DNA from: Halomonas sp. CH40
GTDB lineage: Bacteria > Pseudomonadota > Gammaproteobacteria > Pseudomonadales > Halomonadaceae
Reading direction: 5' to 3'
DNA: 64,000 bases
Assembly: GCA_041875495.1 (NCBI GenBank)
Contig: CP112982.1
Location: 62,001-126,000, forward strand
The position numbers were made by a program, and so were the translations under genes. Positions 22,440 to 31,524 of the stretch are shown here, one piece after another. The notes under the pieces were generated by a model. It saw only the letters and a program-made list of their open reading frames with translations. It was not told the DNA's origin and did no database searches. Position 1 is the first letter of the stretch; each line of letters begins with the position of its first letter.

Positions 22440-22481
22440 TTCACGATTCACGATTCACGATTCACGATTCACGATTCACCA
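22440..22481. repeat. Heptamer tandem repeat TTCACGA x5 plus a degenerate unit
   Basis: Five exact copies of TTCACGA run from 22440 and are followed by TTCACCA. The SDR stop codon (minus strand TGA) lies within the last unit, so copy number changes would not change the protein. A 7-base unit is not a codon multiple and is typical of a slippage-prone microsatellite. It is too short and has no spacers, so it is not a CRISPR. Confidence 0.9.
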
Positions 22482-23219
22482 TTCGATGGACTCGCCAGCC
22501 CAATCCCAGAAGCTACCAGTATCATCAGGTGTGCGTTGAGACATGACGTCCAGTAGGCTTTCTGCCACAAAATCAGGCGTAAAAAGCTTATGTTCTGGAA
22601 CACGCCCTTGAAAGGGCCTGGAAAGCTCAGTATCCGTGGTGCCTGGATGCAAGCTAAGGACAATAGACTGCTTATTTAGCCGTTTAAGCTCGATCGAAAG
22701 CGTCTTCATCAACATGTTGTGGGCTGACTTGCTGGCACGATAGCTGTACCACCCCCCAAAGCCATTATCGCCAATAGACCCCACGCGCGCTGACAGGCTG
22801 CCAATCACAACAGGATGTTTGCCTTGCAAGGAACGCTTGATAGCGGCGAACAACAAGGCGGGGGTGGCCGCATTAATATGCATGACCTTGGCAAAATGAT
22901 CGGCGTCGATGTCGTCCATGCGTTTTTCAGGTGCGATACTATCAGCGTCATCGTGAAGAATGCCGATGGCGTTAAACACCAAGTGGACGGGTTGTTTATC
23001 GAGGTGCTGTTGAAGAGCGCTCCGCCCGTCTTCCTGGCTAACATCCGCCGTCAATGTTTCGATACGCGGATCAGCAAATTCCAGCGGTGAACGACTGACC
23101 GCAATAATACGTGAAGGTCGCTGTGAAGCAGATAACGCCTTGACTACTGCCTGACCAATACCACCGCCAGCGCCAACCACTACGGCAGTAAACGCATCAG
23201 GTAAATGGGGCAATAACAT
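22476..23219 (-). CDS. SDR-family NAD(P)-dependent oxidoreductase (C-factor/CsgA-like)
   Basis: This 247-residue Rossmann-fold enzyme has the cofactor motif GAGGGIG near residue 17, the central NAIG, the catalytic Ser in VVIGSLSARVGS, and the YxxxK motif in WYSYRASKSAHN. LHPGTTDTELSRPF follows, as in the C-factor subgroup. The reaction and substrate are not known. SD GGAG lies six bases before the ATG. The gene is downstream of flgN on the same strand but nothing links it to motility. Confidence 0.88.
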   Translation of the reverse strand: MLLPHLPDAFTAVVVGAGGGIGQAVVKALSASQRPSRIIAVSRSPLEFADPRIETLTADVSQEDGRSALQQHLDKQPVHLVFNAIGILHDDADSIAPEKRMDDIDADHFAKVMHINAATPALLFAAIKRSLQGKHPVVIGSLSARVGSIGDNGFGGWYSYRASKSAHNMLMKTLSIELKRLNKQSIVLSLHPGTTDTELSRPFQGRVPEHKLFTPDFVAESLLDVMSQRTPDDTGSFWDWAGESIEW

Positions 23220-23321
23220 GAAGGACTCCAGAACAGAGGATGATGCTCTATTGAAGCCTTTTGTATAATGGTTGTCTATGTTTAATAGAGATATTTGCGA
23301 GGCAAGCGTGATGTGAGAGCA

Positions 23322-23771
23322 TCAAGCTGAAGCATTGATACGACCAGGCTGAGCACTATTGCGGCCATCGGGCTTATAGAGTGTCTTTTCAGCAATCTGG
23401 CGGATATAGTCAAGCATTTGCTGGTTGTGTTTCATACGCAAAGAGAGCATCTGCCCGGTCAGGTCATTCATACGCGCCACGCGTTCACTTTTGATCAGAA
23501 GGCTTTGCCAGTCCTCCTGGCAGTTGGCATCCTGGGCGGCCTGTTTGGCGCCAGCGTGACCAGCAGGATAACCAAGACGCTTTTGTACATCGCGGCGTAG
23601 TGCTTCCATCTTATCCAATTCAGCGAGCAGTAACTGTTTCTCTTCAGCTAGGCGTGCCAACGCCTCACCATCGATATCACCTTGAGTAAGGAGCTTCTGC
23701 TCCTGTTCCATCAAGCTGATCAGGTGATCCATACGTGTTTGCTGTGTCGCGAGAAGGCGTGAAAGGCTCAT
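23322..23771 (-). CDS. flgN: Flagellar export chaperone FlgN
   Basis: FlgN is the cytoplasmic chaperone for hook-associated proteins FlgK and FlgL. The 149 residues are almost all helical, with heptad-like stretches (LMEQEQKLL, LARLAEEKQLLLAELDKMEAL) and a C-terminal MLDYIRQIAEKTLY. The ATG at 23771 has GAGG eight bases upstream. It follows flgM by 38 bp on the same strand and should share the sigma-28 promoter before flgM. Confidence 0.85.
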   Translation of the reverse strand: MSLSRLLATQQTRMDHLISLMEQEQKLLTQGDIDGEALARLAEEKQLLLAELDKMEALRRDVQKRLGYPAGHAGAKQAAQDANCQEDWQSLLIKSERVARMNDLTGQMLSLRMKHNQQMLDYIRQIAEKTLYKPDGRNSAQPGRINASA

Positions 23772-23809
23772 CAATATTTCCTCACAGGCATTACCATCAC
23801 AGATAGTTC

Positions 23810-24073
23810 TCAGACATCAAGCTTTGACAGTAAGCCATCAGCAATGCGTTCAGGGTTAATTTCCATGCGACCCTCGCGAATAGCCGTGCGAATCTCATCC
23901 ACCTTGGCGCTGTCAATATCCTGGGATACATCCATGCTTTGCTGGCTCAGCCGGGTTTCAGACGTTGCCGCAGCACTGGAATCGGTCGTTTTCTGCATTT
24001 GCGCTCGCTGCGCATCATCGCGCTGCTGGGCCTGGTTAGGGCGCAAAAGCGAATTCAATGTGTCAATTTTCAC
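23810..24073 (-). CDS. flgM: Anti-sigma-28 factor FlgM (GTG start)
   Basis: FlgM holds FliA (sigma-28) inactive until the hook is finished and is then exported through it. With a GTG start at 24073 the protein is 87 residues and begins (M)KIDTLNSLL, the normal family N-terminus. GGAGG lies eight bases before the GTG. The C-terminal half, VDEIRTAIREGRMEINPERIADGLL, is the sigma-binding helix region. Upstream ATG codons would give an abnormal N-terminus. A sigma-28 promoter lies 51 bp upstream. Confidence 0.93.
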   Translation of the reverse strand: MKIDTLNSLLRPNQAQQRDDAQRAQMQKTTDSSAAATSETRLSQQSMDVSQDIDSAKVDEIRTAIREGRMEINPERIADGLLSKLDV

Positions 24074-24123
24074 GTTGTTTGCCTCCATCAACATGGGTAG
24101 GCGGTGATGCGCCAATGATACAA

Positions 24124-24150
24124 CTATCGGCACACATCAAAAAAACTTTA
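24124..24150 (-). promoter_or_regulatory. Sigma-28 (FliA) promoter for flgMN
   Basis: On the minus strand TAAA, exactly 15 bases, then GCCGATAG: one mismatch from TAAA-N15-GCCGATAA. It lies between flgA and flgM, as in E. coli, where flgMN has its own class 3 promoter. Confidence 0.9.
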
Positions 24151-24159
24151 GCACTCAGG

Positions 24160-24879
24160 TTAGAAATCAATCATCAAAAGTCCATCCCCCACGACACGTG
24201 CTTCAAGAATATCCCGGGAGCCAAAGCGGACGCGTATGCGCTCGCCTTCAGCACCATTGTCCATGGCTTCACCTTCGCGGGAAACCTGAAACGCATTACC
24301 TTGAGCAATAACGTTCACCCGTTGGCCACGCTTTACCAGTAAAGGTGCTTGAATATCATGAGGTTGAAGTGTGCTGCCACTACGGATAGGCCGACGGGCG
24401 ACCTTGCCAATAATCTCTTGGGGATCCGTTATGGTGCGGGATGTAAGGTCTCCAAGATTACCCTGTTGCTGACCAAGCATAGCCGCATTGATCGTCGCAC
24501 CACGGGGAATATCTTGGGCGGCCACGGCATATTCGCCGATAACATCAACGGTTGCCTGCAAATAGCGCACCTGACGCTGATTTTCGCCACAACGCACACC
24601 CACGTTGACGCGACCCAAAGGTGACTGATCAGCATTTGGCAAAAACGGTTCGGGACCAATACAAGCGGATAAGTGCGGCGAAGAGGGGCGTAATTCGATG
24701 ATCACCTCTTCACCTAACGCCTGAGTCTGCTCATATAAAAATTGTTGCACCCGTTGGGTGAGCGCTTGGTCATCAGCATGTACCGCCATGGAAGCCAGTG
24801 TCAGAGCCAGCCCGGTTGCAAGCAGCATACGGATATCCCGCCAGATGGAATGCAGCCCATCAAAAAGAGCGTTGAGCAT
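24160..24879 (-). CDS. flgA: Flagellar P-ring assembly chaperone FlgA
   Basis: This periplasmic chaperone helps FlgI form the P ring. The 239 residues have a signal peptide of about 35 (LLATGLALTLASMAVHA) and a C-terminal SAF-type domain with AVAAQDIPRGATINAAML and LVKRGQRVNVIAQG. The ATG at 24879 has CAGG upstream; a TTG four codons earlier is less likely. It is divergent from flgB. The 24880-25062 gap should carry FlhDC-controlled promoters, but no sigma-28 or sigma-54 motif fits. Confidence 0.93.
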   Translation of the reverse strand: MLNALFDGLHSIWRDIRMLLATGLALTLASMAVHADDQALTQRVQQFLYEQTQALGEEVIIELRPSSPHLSACIGPEPFLPNADQSPLGRVNVGVRCGENQRQVRYLQATVDVIGEYAVAAQDIPRGATINAAMLGQQQGNLGDLTSRTITDPQEIIGKVARRPIRSGSTLQPHDIQAPLLVKRGQRVNVIAQGNAFQVSREGEAMDNGAEGERIRVRFGSRDILEARVVGDGLLMIDF

Positions 24880-25062
24880 AGAAGCCTGCAAAGTTAGTGA
24901 AGCGGTCAGGAGCTTTAGAGTCTACGCAATGAACTCAGCGGCATCAGCAGAAATACAGGGCGAAAAAACGGCTGTTCTCTGCTTTAGGCTGACGACTGCA
25001 CGGGTATTCTTCATGCTGATAAATTTTCTTTTTTTAACATTTCGCACAGTGCGAGGTTAGGC

Positions 25063-25494
25063 ATGATTGATCAGCTTGAATCTGCCTTTAATTATCATCA
25101 GCAGGCACTAGGCTTGCGTCACGCCCGTCATGAAGTCTTGGCAGCGAATATTGCTAATGCCGATACGCCTAATTACAAGGCGCGTGATATTGATTTTAGC
25201 AGTGAGCTAAAGCGTGCTGTGGATAGCGGTGTGCAGGCATCCCAAGAGCAAGGCGGTCTGGCATTGGCATTGACCTCACAGCGTCATTTGCCTGGTCAAG
25301 GGCCTGCGATGAGCGGCGCAAATAATCTTGATCTTTTCTACCGTGTGCCTGACCAACCCAGCCTGGACGGCAATACGGTTGATATGGATGAAGAGCGCAC
25401 TCAGTTTGCCGATAACGCCGTGCGCTATCGCGTTGGGCTTTCCATGCTCAACAGCCGTATTCAGGGGCTGAAAAGCGCCATGCAGCCAGAATAA
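25063..25494 (+). CDS. flgB: Flagellar rod protein FlgB
   Basis: This proximal rod subunit is exported by the flagellar type III system. It has 143 residues with the rod N-terminal signature LAANIANADTPNYKARDIDF and a C-terminal helix ending in the rod-protein coiled coil (FADNAVRYRVGLSMLNSRI). The SD is GCGAGG. It is the first gene of flgBCDEFGHIJ. Confidence 0.95.
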   Translation: MIDQLESAFNYHQQALGLRHARHEVLAANIANADTPNYKARDIDFSSELKRAVDSGVQASQEQGGLALALTSQRHLPGQGPAMSGANNLDLFYRVPDQPSLDGNTVDMDEERTQFADNAVRYRVGLSMLNSRIQGLKSAMQPE

Positions 25495-25512
25495 CCAGGA
25501 GCACCTATCGCC

Positions 25513-25917
25513 ATGTTTTCCGCCTTCGACATTTCAGGCTCTGCCATGAACGCGCAATCCCAGCGCATGAACGTGACTGCCAGCAACCTTGCTAACGCTG
25601 ACAGTATTGCTGGGCCGGAGGGTGAAACCTACCGCGCCAAGCAGGTGATGTTTGAAACCCAGGCGCAAAATAACCGCTATGGGGTTGGCGGCGTACGGGT
25701 CACTGAAGTGGTGGAAGACGATTCTCCCCTGCGTCGCGAGTATTTGCCTAACCACCCAGCGGCTGACGAAGAAGGCTATGTGACCAAACCTAACGTTGAG
25801 CCGGCCCATGAAATGGTCAATATGATTTCAGCCTCGCGCTCTTATCAAGCCAATGTGGAAGTTTTCAATACCAGCAAGCAGTTACTGATGCAGACGCTGA
25901 CGCTGGGTGAGGGGTAA
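25513..25917 (+). CDS. flgC: Flagellar rod protein FlgC
   Basis: Proximal rod subunit, 134 residues as in E. coli. N-terminal motif VTASNLANADS and C-terminal EMVNMISASRSYQANVEVFN are the shared rod/hook signatures. It lies 18 bp after flgB. Confidence 0.95.
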   Translation: MFSAFDISGSAMNAQSQRMNVTASNLANADSIAGPEGETYRAKQVMFETQAQNNRYGVGGVRVTEVVEDDSPLRREYLPNHPAADEEGYVTKPNVEPAHEMVNMISASRSYQANVEVFNTSKQLLMQTLTLGEG

Positions 25918-25920
25918 ACC

Positions 25921-26613
25921 ATGATAGACGGTATTAATCCAGCCACGCTCAGCAATATCAACGGTGGCGGAGCCAAGTTAAGTGAAAACGAGTCTGACGA
26001 GCTGCGTCAGAGTTTCCTGACCCTGTTGATCACTCAGCTAGAGAATCAGGATCCGCTGAACCCGATGGAAAATGCGGAAATGACCTCCCAGCTGGCTCAG
26101 ATCAATACCGTCAGTGGTATCGAACAGCTTAACGAGACATTGCAAGGTATTACCCAGCAGATGGATGCCGGCAAAATGCTTCAGGCTTCTGGCCTGATTG
26201 GTAACGCCGTGCTGGTGCCTGGCAACAGTGTCAAGGTGGGTAGCAATGAAGACGGCTCGGTCAACGCTACACCTTTTGGTGTTGAGTTGGATCAGCCTGC
26301 CCAGCGCCTTGAGACTACGGTACGCAGCCAGGGCGGTGAAGTGGTTTATACCGAGCAGGTAGAGAACGTTAATGCGGGTGTCCAGTCGTTCAGCTGGGAT
26401 GGCTTGAATAGCGATGGTGAGCCGTTACCGCCAGGGGATTACCGGGTCAGCCTGAATGCGATTGATAGCGAAGGCGAGGAAATGGATTCACAGGCTCTTA
26501 ACTATGCGCTGGTGCAAGGTGTTTCACCCGCTGAAAGTAATGGCGAAGTGCGTCTTGATCTCGGTGCCGTCTACGGTCAGGTAGGCCTGGAGCAGATCAA
26601 GCAGATTCTTTGA
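25921..26613 (+). CDS. flgD: Flagellar hook scaffold protein FlgD
   Basis: FlgD caps the growing hook and is absent from the finished organelle. The 230 residues contain FLTLLITQLENQDPLNPMENAE-type N-terminal sequence, a central beta region, and the FlgD Ig-like part with FSWDGLNSDGEPLPPGDY. It is 3 bp after flgC. The 87-bp gap to flgE is AT-rich and holds the direct repeat AAAGACGTTTT twice. Confidence 0.95.
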   Translation: MIDGINPATLSNINGGGAKLSENESDELRQSFLTLLITQLENQDPLNPMENAEMTSQLAQINTVSGIEQLNETLQGITQQMDAGKMLQASGLIGNAVLVPGNSVKVGSNEDGSVNATPFGVELDQPAQRLETTVRSQGGEVVYTEQVENVNAGVQSFSWDGLNSDGEPLPPGDYRVSLNAIDSEGEEMDSQALNYALVQGVSPAESNGEVRLDLGAVYGQVGLEQIKQIL

Positions 26614-26700
26614 ATTTTTAGTTATCTATAAACATTAAGTTAAAGACGTTTTTAACAATAAAGACGTTTTAGACAATCAGGCTTTGGTGAGGAAACAACG

Positions 26701-28023
26701 ATGTCATTTACAACCGCAGTGGCAGGCCTTAACGCCCAATCAGATAAGCTGAACTCGGCAGGCAATAATATCGCTAACTCTCAAACGCGGGGCTATAAAA
26801 GTTCTGACGTCCTGTTTGCCGATGTGTTTGCGGCGTCCCGAGGGATTGGTGTGAAGGTATCTGATGTACGCCAGGACTTTACTCAAGGAAGTATCGAAAA
26901 TACTGGGCGTAACCTGGACTTGGCGATTGCCGGTGACGGCTTCTACCGTCTGGAGCGCTCCACTGGTGAAGTTGGCTATTCACGTAACGGCGAGTTCAAC
27001 ATTACGGCGACTGGCGATATTGTTAATGCTCAAGGCGATAAGCTGATGGGTTATGGTATGGATGAGACCATCACAGAAGCGGCTGATGGTGAATTACCAT
27101 TCCCGTTCTCAGACGTTGTGGTGGGTGGCGCGCCGCAGGCTTTGAATGTGCCACCTGATGATATTCCTGCCAAGGCCACTACAGAAGTCAATGCCTTACT
27201 GAATCTGGATGCTACGGTACAGGCTGGAGCAGATCTTAGTACTATAGAAATAAATATCCCACCAGGTGGTGGTCCAGGGGATGAGCTCAACTACCATTTT
27301 TCTAACAACTTCACCGCTTATGACTCTTTAGGCAACGCGATAAATGTTGCAACATATTTTGAGAGGACTGCAGTAGCTGATGAGACTAGCAACGTTTGGC
27401 AAGCTACTGTTGTCACTGATGGTGAAGAACAAGGCTCATTTACTTTAGAGTTTGGAACTAACGGTAAAATCCTAACCGATGCAGATGGCGTTGTTACTGG
27501 AGTAGGAGGAGCAGACGTAACGCTAGGTAGTGACGGTGCTAGCGCAACCGTTGCAGGTATTCCTGGAGGTGATGTCGCCAACCCGCTAGACATTGAATTT
27601 CGCTTCGATGGCACCACCCAATTCGCCGCCGACTCTCTACAGAAAGAGCTGAATCAAGATGGTTTCACTTCAGGTGCCCTGGCAGGTATTACCGTCACCG
27701 AAGATGGCCAGATTCAGCGTAACTTTACCAACGGTGAAACCCGCGCTGCTGGGCAAATTGCCCTGGCCAGCTTTCGTAATGAAGAAGGTCTGAATCCGAT
27801 TGGTAATAACCTGTGGTCCGCCACCAATGCGTCGGGCCTTGAAAACCTTGGTGCGCCGGGTACCGGCAGTTTCGGTCAGATTCAGGCGGAAGCTGTGGAA
27901 GCCTCCAACGTGGACCTGGCCAGTGAACTGGTTGATACGATTATCGCTCAACGCGCCTATCAGGCGAACTCCAATACCATCAGTACCCAGGATGAACTGC
28001 TGCAGACCATTATCAACCTGTGA
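26701..28023 (+). CDS. flgE: Flagellar hook protein FlgE
   Basis: FlgE is the subunit of the hook, the universal joint outside the cell. The 440 residues (E. coli 402) start MSFTTAVAGLNAQSDKLN and NIANSQTRGYK, and end with SNVDLASELVDTIIAQRAYQAN, the parts that form the inner tube. The middle (roughly residues 155-305, 27160-27610) is the exposed domain; its DNA is less GC-rich and its codons differ from the two ends, so it may have been exchanged. Confidence 0.95.
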   Translation: MSFTTAVAGLNAQSDKLNSAGNNIANSQTRGYKSSDVLFADVFAASRGIGVKVSDVRQDFTQGSIENTGRNLDLAIAGDGFYRLERSTGEVGYSRNGEFNITATGDIVNAQGDKLMGYGMDETITEAADGELPFPFSDVVVGGAPQALNVPPDDIPAKATTEVNALLNLDATVQAGADLSTIEINIPPGGGPGDELNYHFSNNFTAYDSLGNAINVATYFERTAVADETSNVWQATVVTDGEEQGSFTLEFGTNGKILTDADGVVTGVGGADVTLGSDGASATVAGIPGGDVANPLDIEFRFDGTTQFAADSLQKELNQDGFTSGALAGITVTEDGQIQRNFTNGETRAAGQIALASFRNEEGLNPIGNNLWSATNASGLENLGAPGTGSFGQIQAEAVEASNVDLASELVDTIIAQRAYQANSNTISTQDELLQTIINL

Positions 28024-28066
28024 TGATGGTCTACTCGCTTGATTTTCTGACCGTCAGGAGGCCAGC

Positions 28067-28825
28067 GTGGATCGAATGCTCTATACCGCAATGAGTGGTG
28101 CCAAGCACAGCATGGATCAGCAATCCGTGGTGAGTAACAACCTGGCCAACGTCACCACCACGGGGTTTCGTGCCCAGTTTGATGCCGTGCGCTCAGTGCC
28201 CATCCAGGGCGAAGCGCGTTTGGATTCGCGTACGCATGCGGTGACCACAACACCGGGCAGCGACTTTTCCCAGGGCCCGCTGGAACAGACAGGGCGTGCC
28301 CTGGATGTGGCCATGCAGGGCGATGCTTTTCTGGCCGTTCAGTCTGAAGATGGCAGCGAAACCTACACACGCCGTGGCGATCTGCAGATTGATGCCGACG
28401 GCATAGTGTTAAATCTGGGTCGGCCGGTGGTGGGTGACGGTGGGCCAATCAATGTACCGCAAGGGGCTGAAGTCTTTATCGGTGCAGATGGTACCTTGAG
28501 TGCCATTCCTCAGGGTGAAGGCCCTGAAGCCTTGGTGGATGTTGGGCGTCTCAAGCTGGTAACACCGGAAGCGGGCGAACTGACCCGCGGTGAAGATGGC
28601 CTATTTCGCGCCTCGGAAAATGAAGAAGGTGAGCCGGGAGAGTTGGCAGCCGATGACAATGCCCGTCTGGTCAGTGGTTCGCTGGAAGGCAGTAACGTCA
28701 GCGCGGTGGACGCTATGGTATCAATGATTGATGTGGCACGCCGTTACGACCTGCAAATGAAGGTGATCAGCACTGCAGATGAAAATGCCCAACGCGCCAA
28801 CGGCATCCTTTCGATTCAAGGCTGA
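28067..28825 (+). CDS. flgF: Flagellar rod protein FlgF (GTG start)
   Basis: Proximal rod subunit, 252 residues (E. coli 251). It begins (M)DRMLYTAMSGAKHS with VVSNNLANVTTTGF, and ends VDAMVSMIDVARRYDLQMKVI. The GTG at 28067 has a full AGGAGG five bases upstream, which decides the start over the later ATG codons. Confidence 0.95.
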   Translation: MDRMLYTAMSGAKHSMDQQSVVSNNLANVTTTGFRAQFDAVRSVPIQGEARLDSRTHAVTTTPGSDFSQGPLEQTGRALDVAMQGDAFLAVQSEDGSETYTRRGDLQIDADGIVLNLGRPVVGDGGPINVPQGAEVFIGADGTLSAIPQGEGPEALVDVGRLKLVTPEAGELTRGEDGLFRASENEEGEPGELAADDNARLVSGSLEGSNVSAVDAMVSMIDVARRYDLQMKVISTADENAQRANGILSIQG

Positions 28826-28855
28826 TAAAGCCAAGCAGCCAAAGGAAACAATCCA

Positions 28856-29638
28856 ATGATCTCATCTCTCTGGACAGGCAAAACCGGCCTGGAAGCACAG
28901 CAAACCAAGCTGGACGTGATTTCCAACAACTTGGCGAACGTCAGCACCAACGGCTTTAAGCGCTCACGGCCGGTATTTGAAGATCTGCTCTATCAGAATA
29001 TGCGCCAACCAGGCGCGCAGAATAATATCCAGGATCGCTTGCCGTCAGGTATGCAGGTCGGTACCGGGGTGCGTTCTGTGGCTACCGAGCGTCTGCACAC
29101 TCAGGGCGGCCTGGAGCAGACCGAAAACTCGCGGGACTTGGCCATTAATGGCCAAGGTTTTTTTCAGGTACTGATGCCGGATGGCACCACGGCCTATACC
29201 CGTGATGGCAGTTTCCAGCTGAATGAAAACGGCCAGATGGTCACGGCGAATGGCTACCCGCTGGAACCGGCCATTTTTATTCCGCCTAATGCCTTGACGA
29301 TCACCATTGGCGAAGACGGCACGGTAAGCGTCAAGGAACCAGGCAACCCCTTAGGTAATGAAGTCGGCCAGGTAAATCTGGCATCCTTTATTAATCCGAC
29401 TGGGCTTGAAAGCATTGGCGGTAATCTGTATCTCGAAACCGGGTCATCTGGTGCACCCAACCAGAATGTTCCCGGCCAGAACGGTACCGGAAGCCTTTTC
29501 CAGGGCTATGTCGAGACCTCTAATGTCAGCGTGGTAGAAGAAATGGTCACCATGATCCAGACCCAGCGCGCCTACGAGATCAACAGCAAATCCATCTCCA
29601 CCAGTGATGAAATGCTGGCACGTTTGAGCCAGCTGTAA
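28856..29638 (+). CDS. flgG: Flagellar distal rod protein FlgG
   Basis: Distal rod subunit, 260 residues, the same as E. coli. It has [20 protein letters not shown] near the start, the FlgG-specific stretch [10 protein letters not shown], and [24 protein letters not shown] at the end. It lies between flgF and flgH in the usual order. Confidence 0.96.
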   Translation: MISSLWTGKTGLEAQQTKLDVISNNLANVSTNGFKRSRPVFEDLLYQNMRQPGAQNNIQDRLPSGMQVGTGVRSVATERLHTQGGLEQTENSRDLAINGQGFFQVLMPDGTTAYTRDGSFQLNENGQMVTANGYPLEPAIFIPPNALTITIGEDGTVSVKEPGNPLGNEVGQVNLASFINPTGLESIGGNLYLETGSSGAPNQNVPGQNGTGSLFQGYVETSNVSVVEEMVTMIQTQRAYEINSKSISTSDEMLARLSQL

Positions 29639-29654
29639 TGGTGAGGTTTCCAGC

Positions 29655-30347
29655 ATGAGCCAGTGGTTAACCCATTACGGTCAGCGTCTAGCGCTGTGCG
29701 GGTTAGGCCTGCTATTAATCCTTGTGTCTGGCTGCGCGCAGGTTCCCCGCGCCTCTGTGGTCGGGGAGCAGGAGCAGATCTCGATTGTCGATCGCCCGCC
29801 GCCGGTGGCTAACGGTTCCATCTATCAGGCGCGCCGAGGCTACCAGCCGCTATTTGAGGATCGGCGCCCGCGCTCGATTGGCGATATTCTGACCATCGTT
29901 CTAGATGAAGAAGTCAGTGCCAGCAAAAACGCTCAGTCCAATGCTGGCCGTGAAGGCAGTGCCGGGCTGGAGCTGGAGCAGCTCCCAGATGTCTTGGACA
30001 CCTTGGCGGATTTCGGGTTTAACGTCTCCGGAAACAGTGATTTTTCCGGCAGTGGTGGCTCCCAGGCTTCCAACTCCTTTACCGGTACGATTACGGTGTC
30101 GGTGCTTGAAGTGATGAGTAACGGTAACCTCAGGGTGCGCGGTGAAAAGCAGATCGCGATTAATCAGGGAACCGAGTTCATCCGCTTTTCCGGTGTGGTG
30201 AACCCGCGCACTGTAACGGCCCAGAACACGGTGCCTTCCACTCAGGTGGCGGATGCGCGGATTGAGTACGTGGGTGATGGCTATATCAATGAGGCCCAGA
30301 CCATGGGGTGGCTACAGCGTTTCTTCCTGAACGTATCGCCTTTCTAG
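29655..30347 (+). CDS. flgH: Flagellar L-ring lipoprotein FlgH
   Basis: Outer-membrane ring subunit, 230 residues. It has a lipoprotein signal with lipobox LVSGC (Cys near residue 27), so it is lipidated. The family motifs [25 protein letters not shown] and [18 protein letters not shown] follow, and [20 protein letters not shown] appears late. The order flgH-flgI is standard. Confidence 0.95.
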   Translation: MSQWLTHYGQRLALCGLGLLLILVSGCAQVPRASVVGEQEQISIVDRPPPVANGSIYQARRGYQPLFEDRRPRSIGDILTIVLDEEVSASKNAQSNAGREGSAGLELEQLPDVLDTLADFGFNVSGNSDFSGSGGSQASNSFTGTITVSVLEVMSNGNLRVRGEKQIAINQGTEFIRFSGVVNPRTVTAQNTVPSTQVADARIEYVGDGYINEAQTMGWLQRFFLNVSPF

Positions 30348-30375
30348 GTTAACTGAACGGCAAGCAGGCATTCTG

Positions 30376-31524
30376 ATGCACAGTCAGCAATTCGATGAAA
30401 TCAAGCAAGCCACTAACAGACGAAAACGTTGGCAGTCTCTGGGTGCTTTTGCCCTGGTCTGCCTGATGGCGTTACCCGTGCAGGCTGAGCAGGTGCGCGA
30501 ACTGACCACTTTTGCTGGGGTGCGTGACAACCAGCTGGTAGGCTACGGTCTGGTAGTGGGCCTGGATGGTACCGGTGACCAGACGACTCAGGCGCCTTTT
30601 ACCAGCCAGAGTCTGACCAATATGCTTTCCCAGTTGGGGGTAACGGTGCCGAGCGGAACCAACCTGCAGTTGCGCAATGTAGCAGCGGTGATGGTGACCG
30701 CCAATCTGCCGCCTTTTGCTCGCCCCGGTCAGGATCTGGATATTGTGGTTTCTTCTATTGCCAATGCGCGTAGCCTGCGCGGCGGTACTCTGTTGATGAC
30801 GCCTCTGAAGGGCGCCGACGGTGATACCTACGCCATCGCCCAGGGTAATATGCTGGTGGGTGGTGCCGGTGCCGAAGCCGGGGGTAGCAGTGTGCAGATC
30901 AATCAGCAGGCATCAGGCCGGATTCCCAATGGCGCCATGGTTGAGCGAGAAGTGCCGCTAAATCTGGGCGCTAATGGCGGTACCCTGGAGCTACAACTTA
31001 ACGAGGCGGATTTTGGCACAGCGCAGCGCATGGTCACGGCGATCAACGATGAGTTTGGTAGCCCGGTAGCCTATGCCCGCAACGGCGGCGTCATTGCTCT
31101 GGATGGCCCCGCGGATGATAACGCTAGAGTCAACTTCATGGCACGGGTAGAAAACATCAATATGACGCCTAACCGCGCGCGCGCCAAGGTGGTCGTCAAT
31201 TCACGTACAGGTTCGGTAGTGATGAATCAGGCGGTTACTTTGCAGCAAGCCGCAGTGGCTCACGGTAGCCTGTCGATCATGATTGATGCCCGTTTTGGGG
31301 TCAGCCAGCCCAACTCGCTGGGGCAAGGCGAGACCGTCGTGGTGCCTGATACGGATGTGGATATCGAGCAGCAGGAAGCCTTCCTGCAGATTGTTGAAGG
31401 CGCTGCCCTGAACGAAGTGGTCAATGCACTGAATGCACTGGGTGCCACGCCGCAAGATCTGATGTCGATTCTGGAAGCCCTGAGAGTCGCTGGCGCTTTG
31501 CGCGCTGAACTGGAGGTGATCTAG
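30376..31524 (+). CDS. flgI: Flagellar P-ring protein FlgI
   Basis: Periplasmic ring subunit around the rod, 382 residues with a signal peptide (FALVCLMALPVQA) after a charged N-terminus. Family motifs are QLVGYGLVVGLDGTGDQT and the C-terminal NALNALGATPQDLMSIL. It needs FlgA for assembly. Its TAG stop overlaps the GTG start of flgJ by one base. Confidence 0.95.
   Translation: MHSQQFDEIKQATNRRKRWQSLGAFALVCLMALPVQAEQVRELTTFAGVRDNQLVGYGLVVGLDGTGDQTTQAPFTSQSLTNMLSQLGVTVPSGTNLQLRNVAAVMVTANLPPFARPGQDLDIVVSSIANARSLRGGTLLMTPLKGADGDTYAIAQGNMLVGGAGAEAGGSSVQINQQASGRIPNGAMVEREVPLNLGANGGTLELQLNEADFGTAQRMVTAINDEFGSPVAYARNGGVIALDGPADDNARVNFMARVENINMTPNRARAKVVVNSRTGSVVMNQAVTLQQAAVAHGSLSIMIDARFGVSQPNSLGQGETVVVPDTDVDIEQQEAFLQIVEGAALNEVVNALNALGATPQDLMSILEALRVAGALRAELEVI

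Noticed and set aside
22440..22481. CRISPR array
   Set aside because: Head-to-tail 7-base units without spacers; it is a simple tandem repeat.
22361..22546. Open frame with an HDSRFTI repeat after the 5S gene
   Set aside because: Translation of the terminator and the heptamer repeat; no start signal and no likely product.
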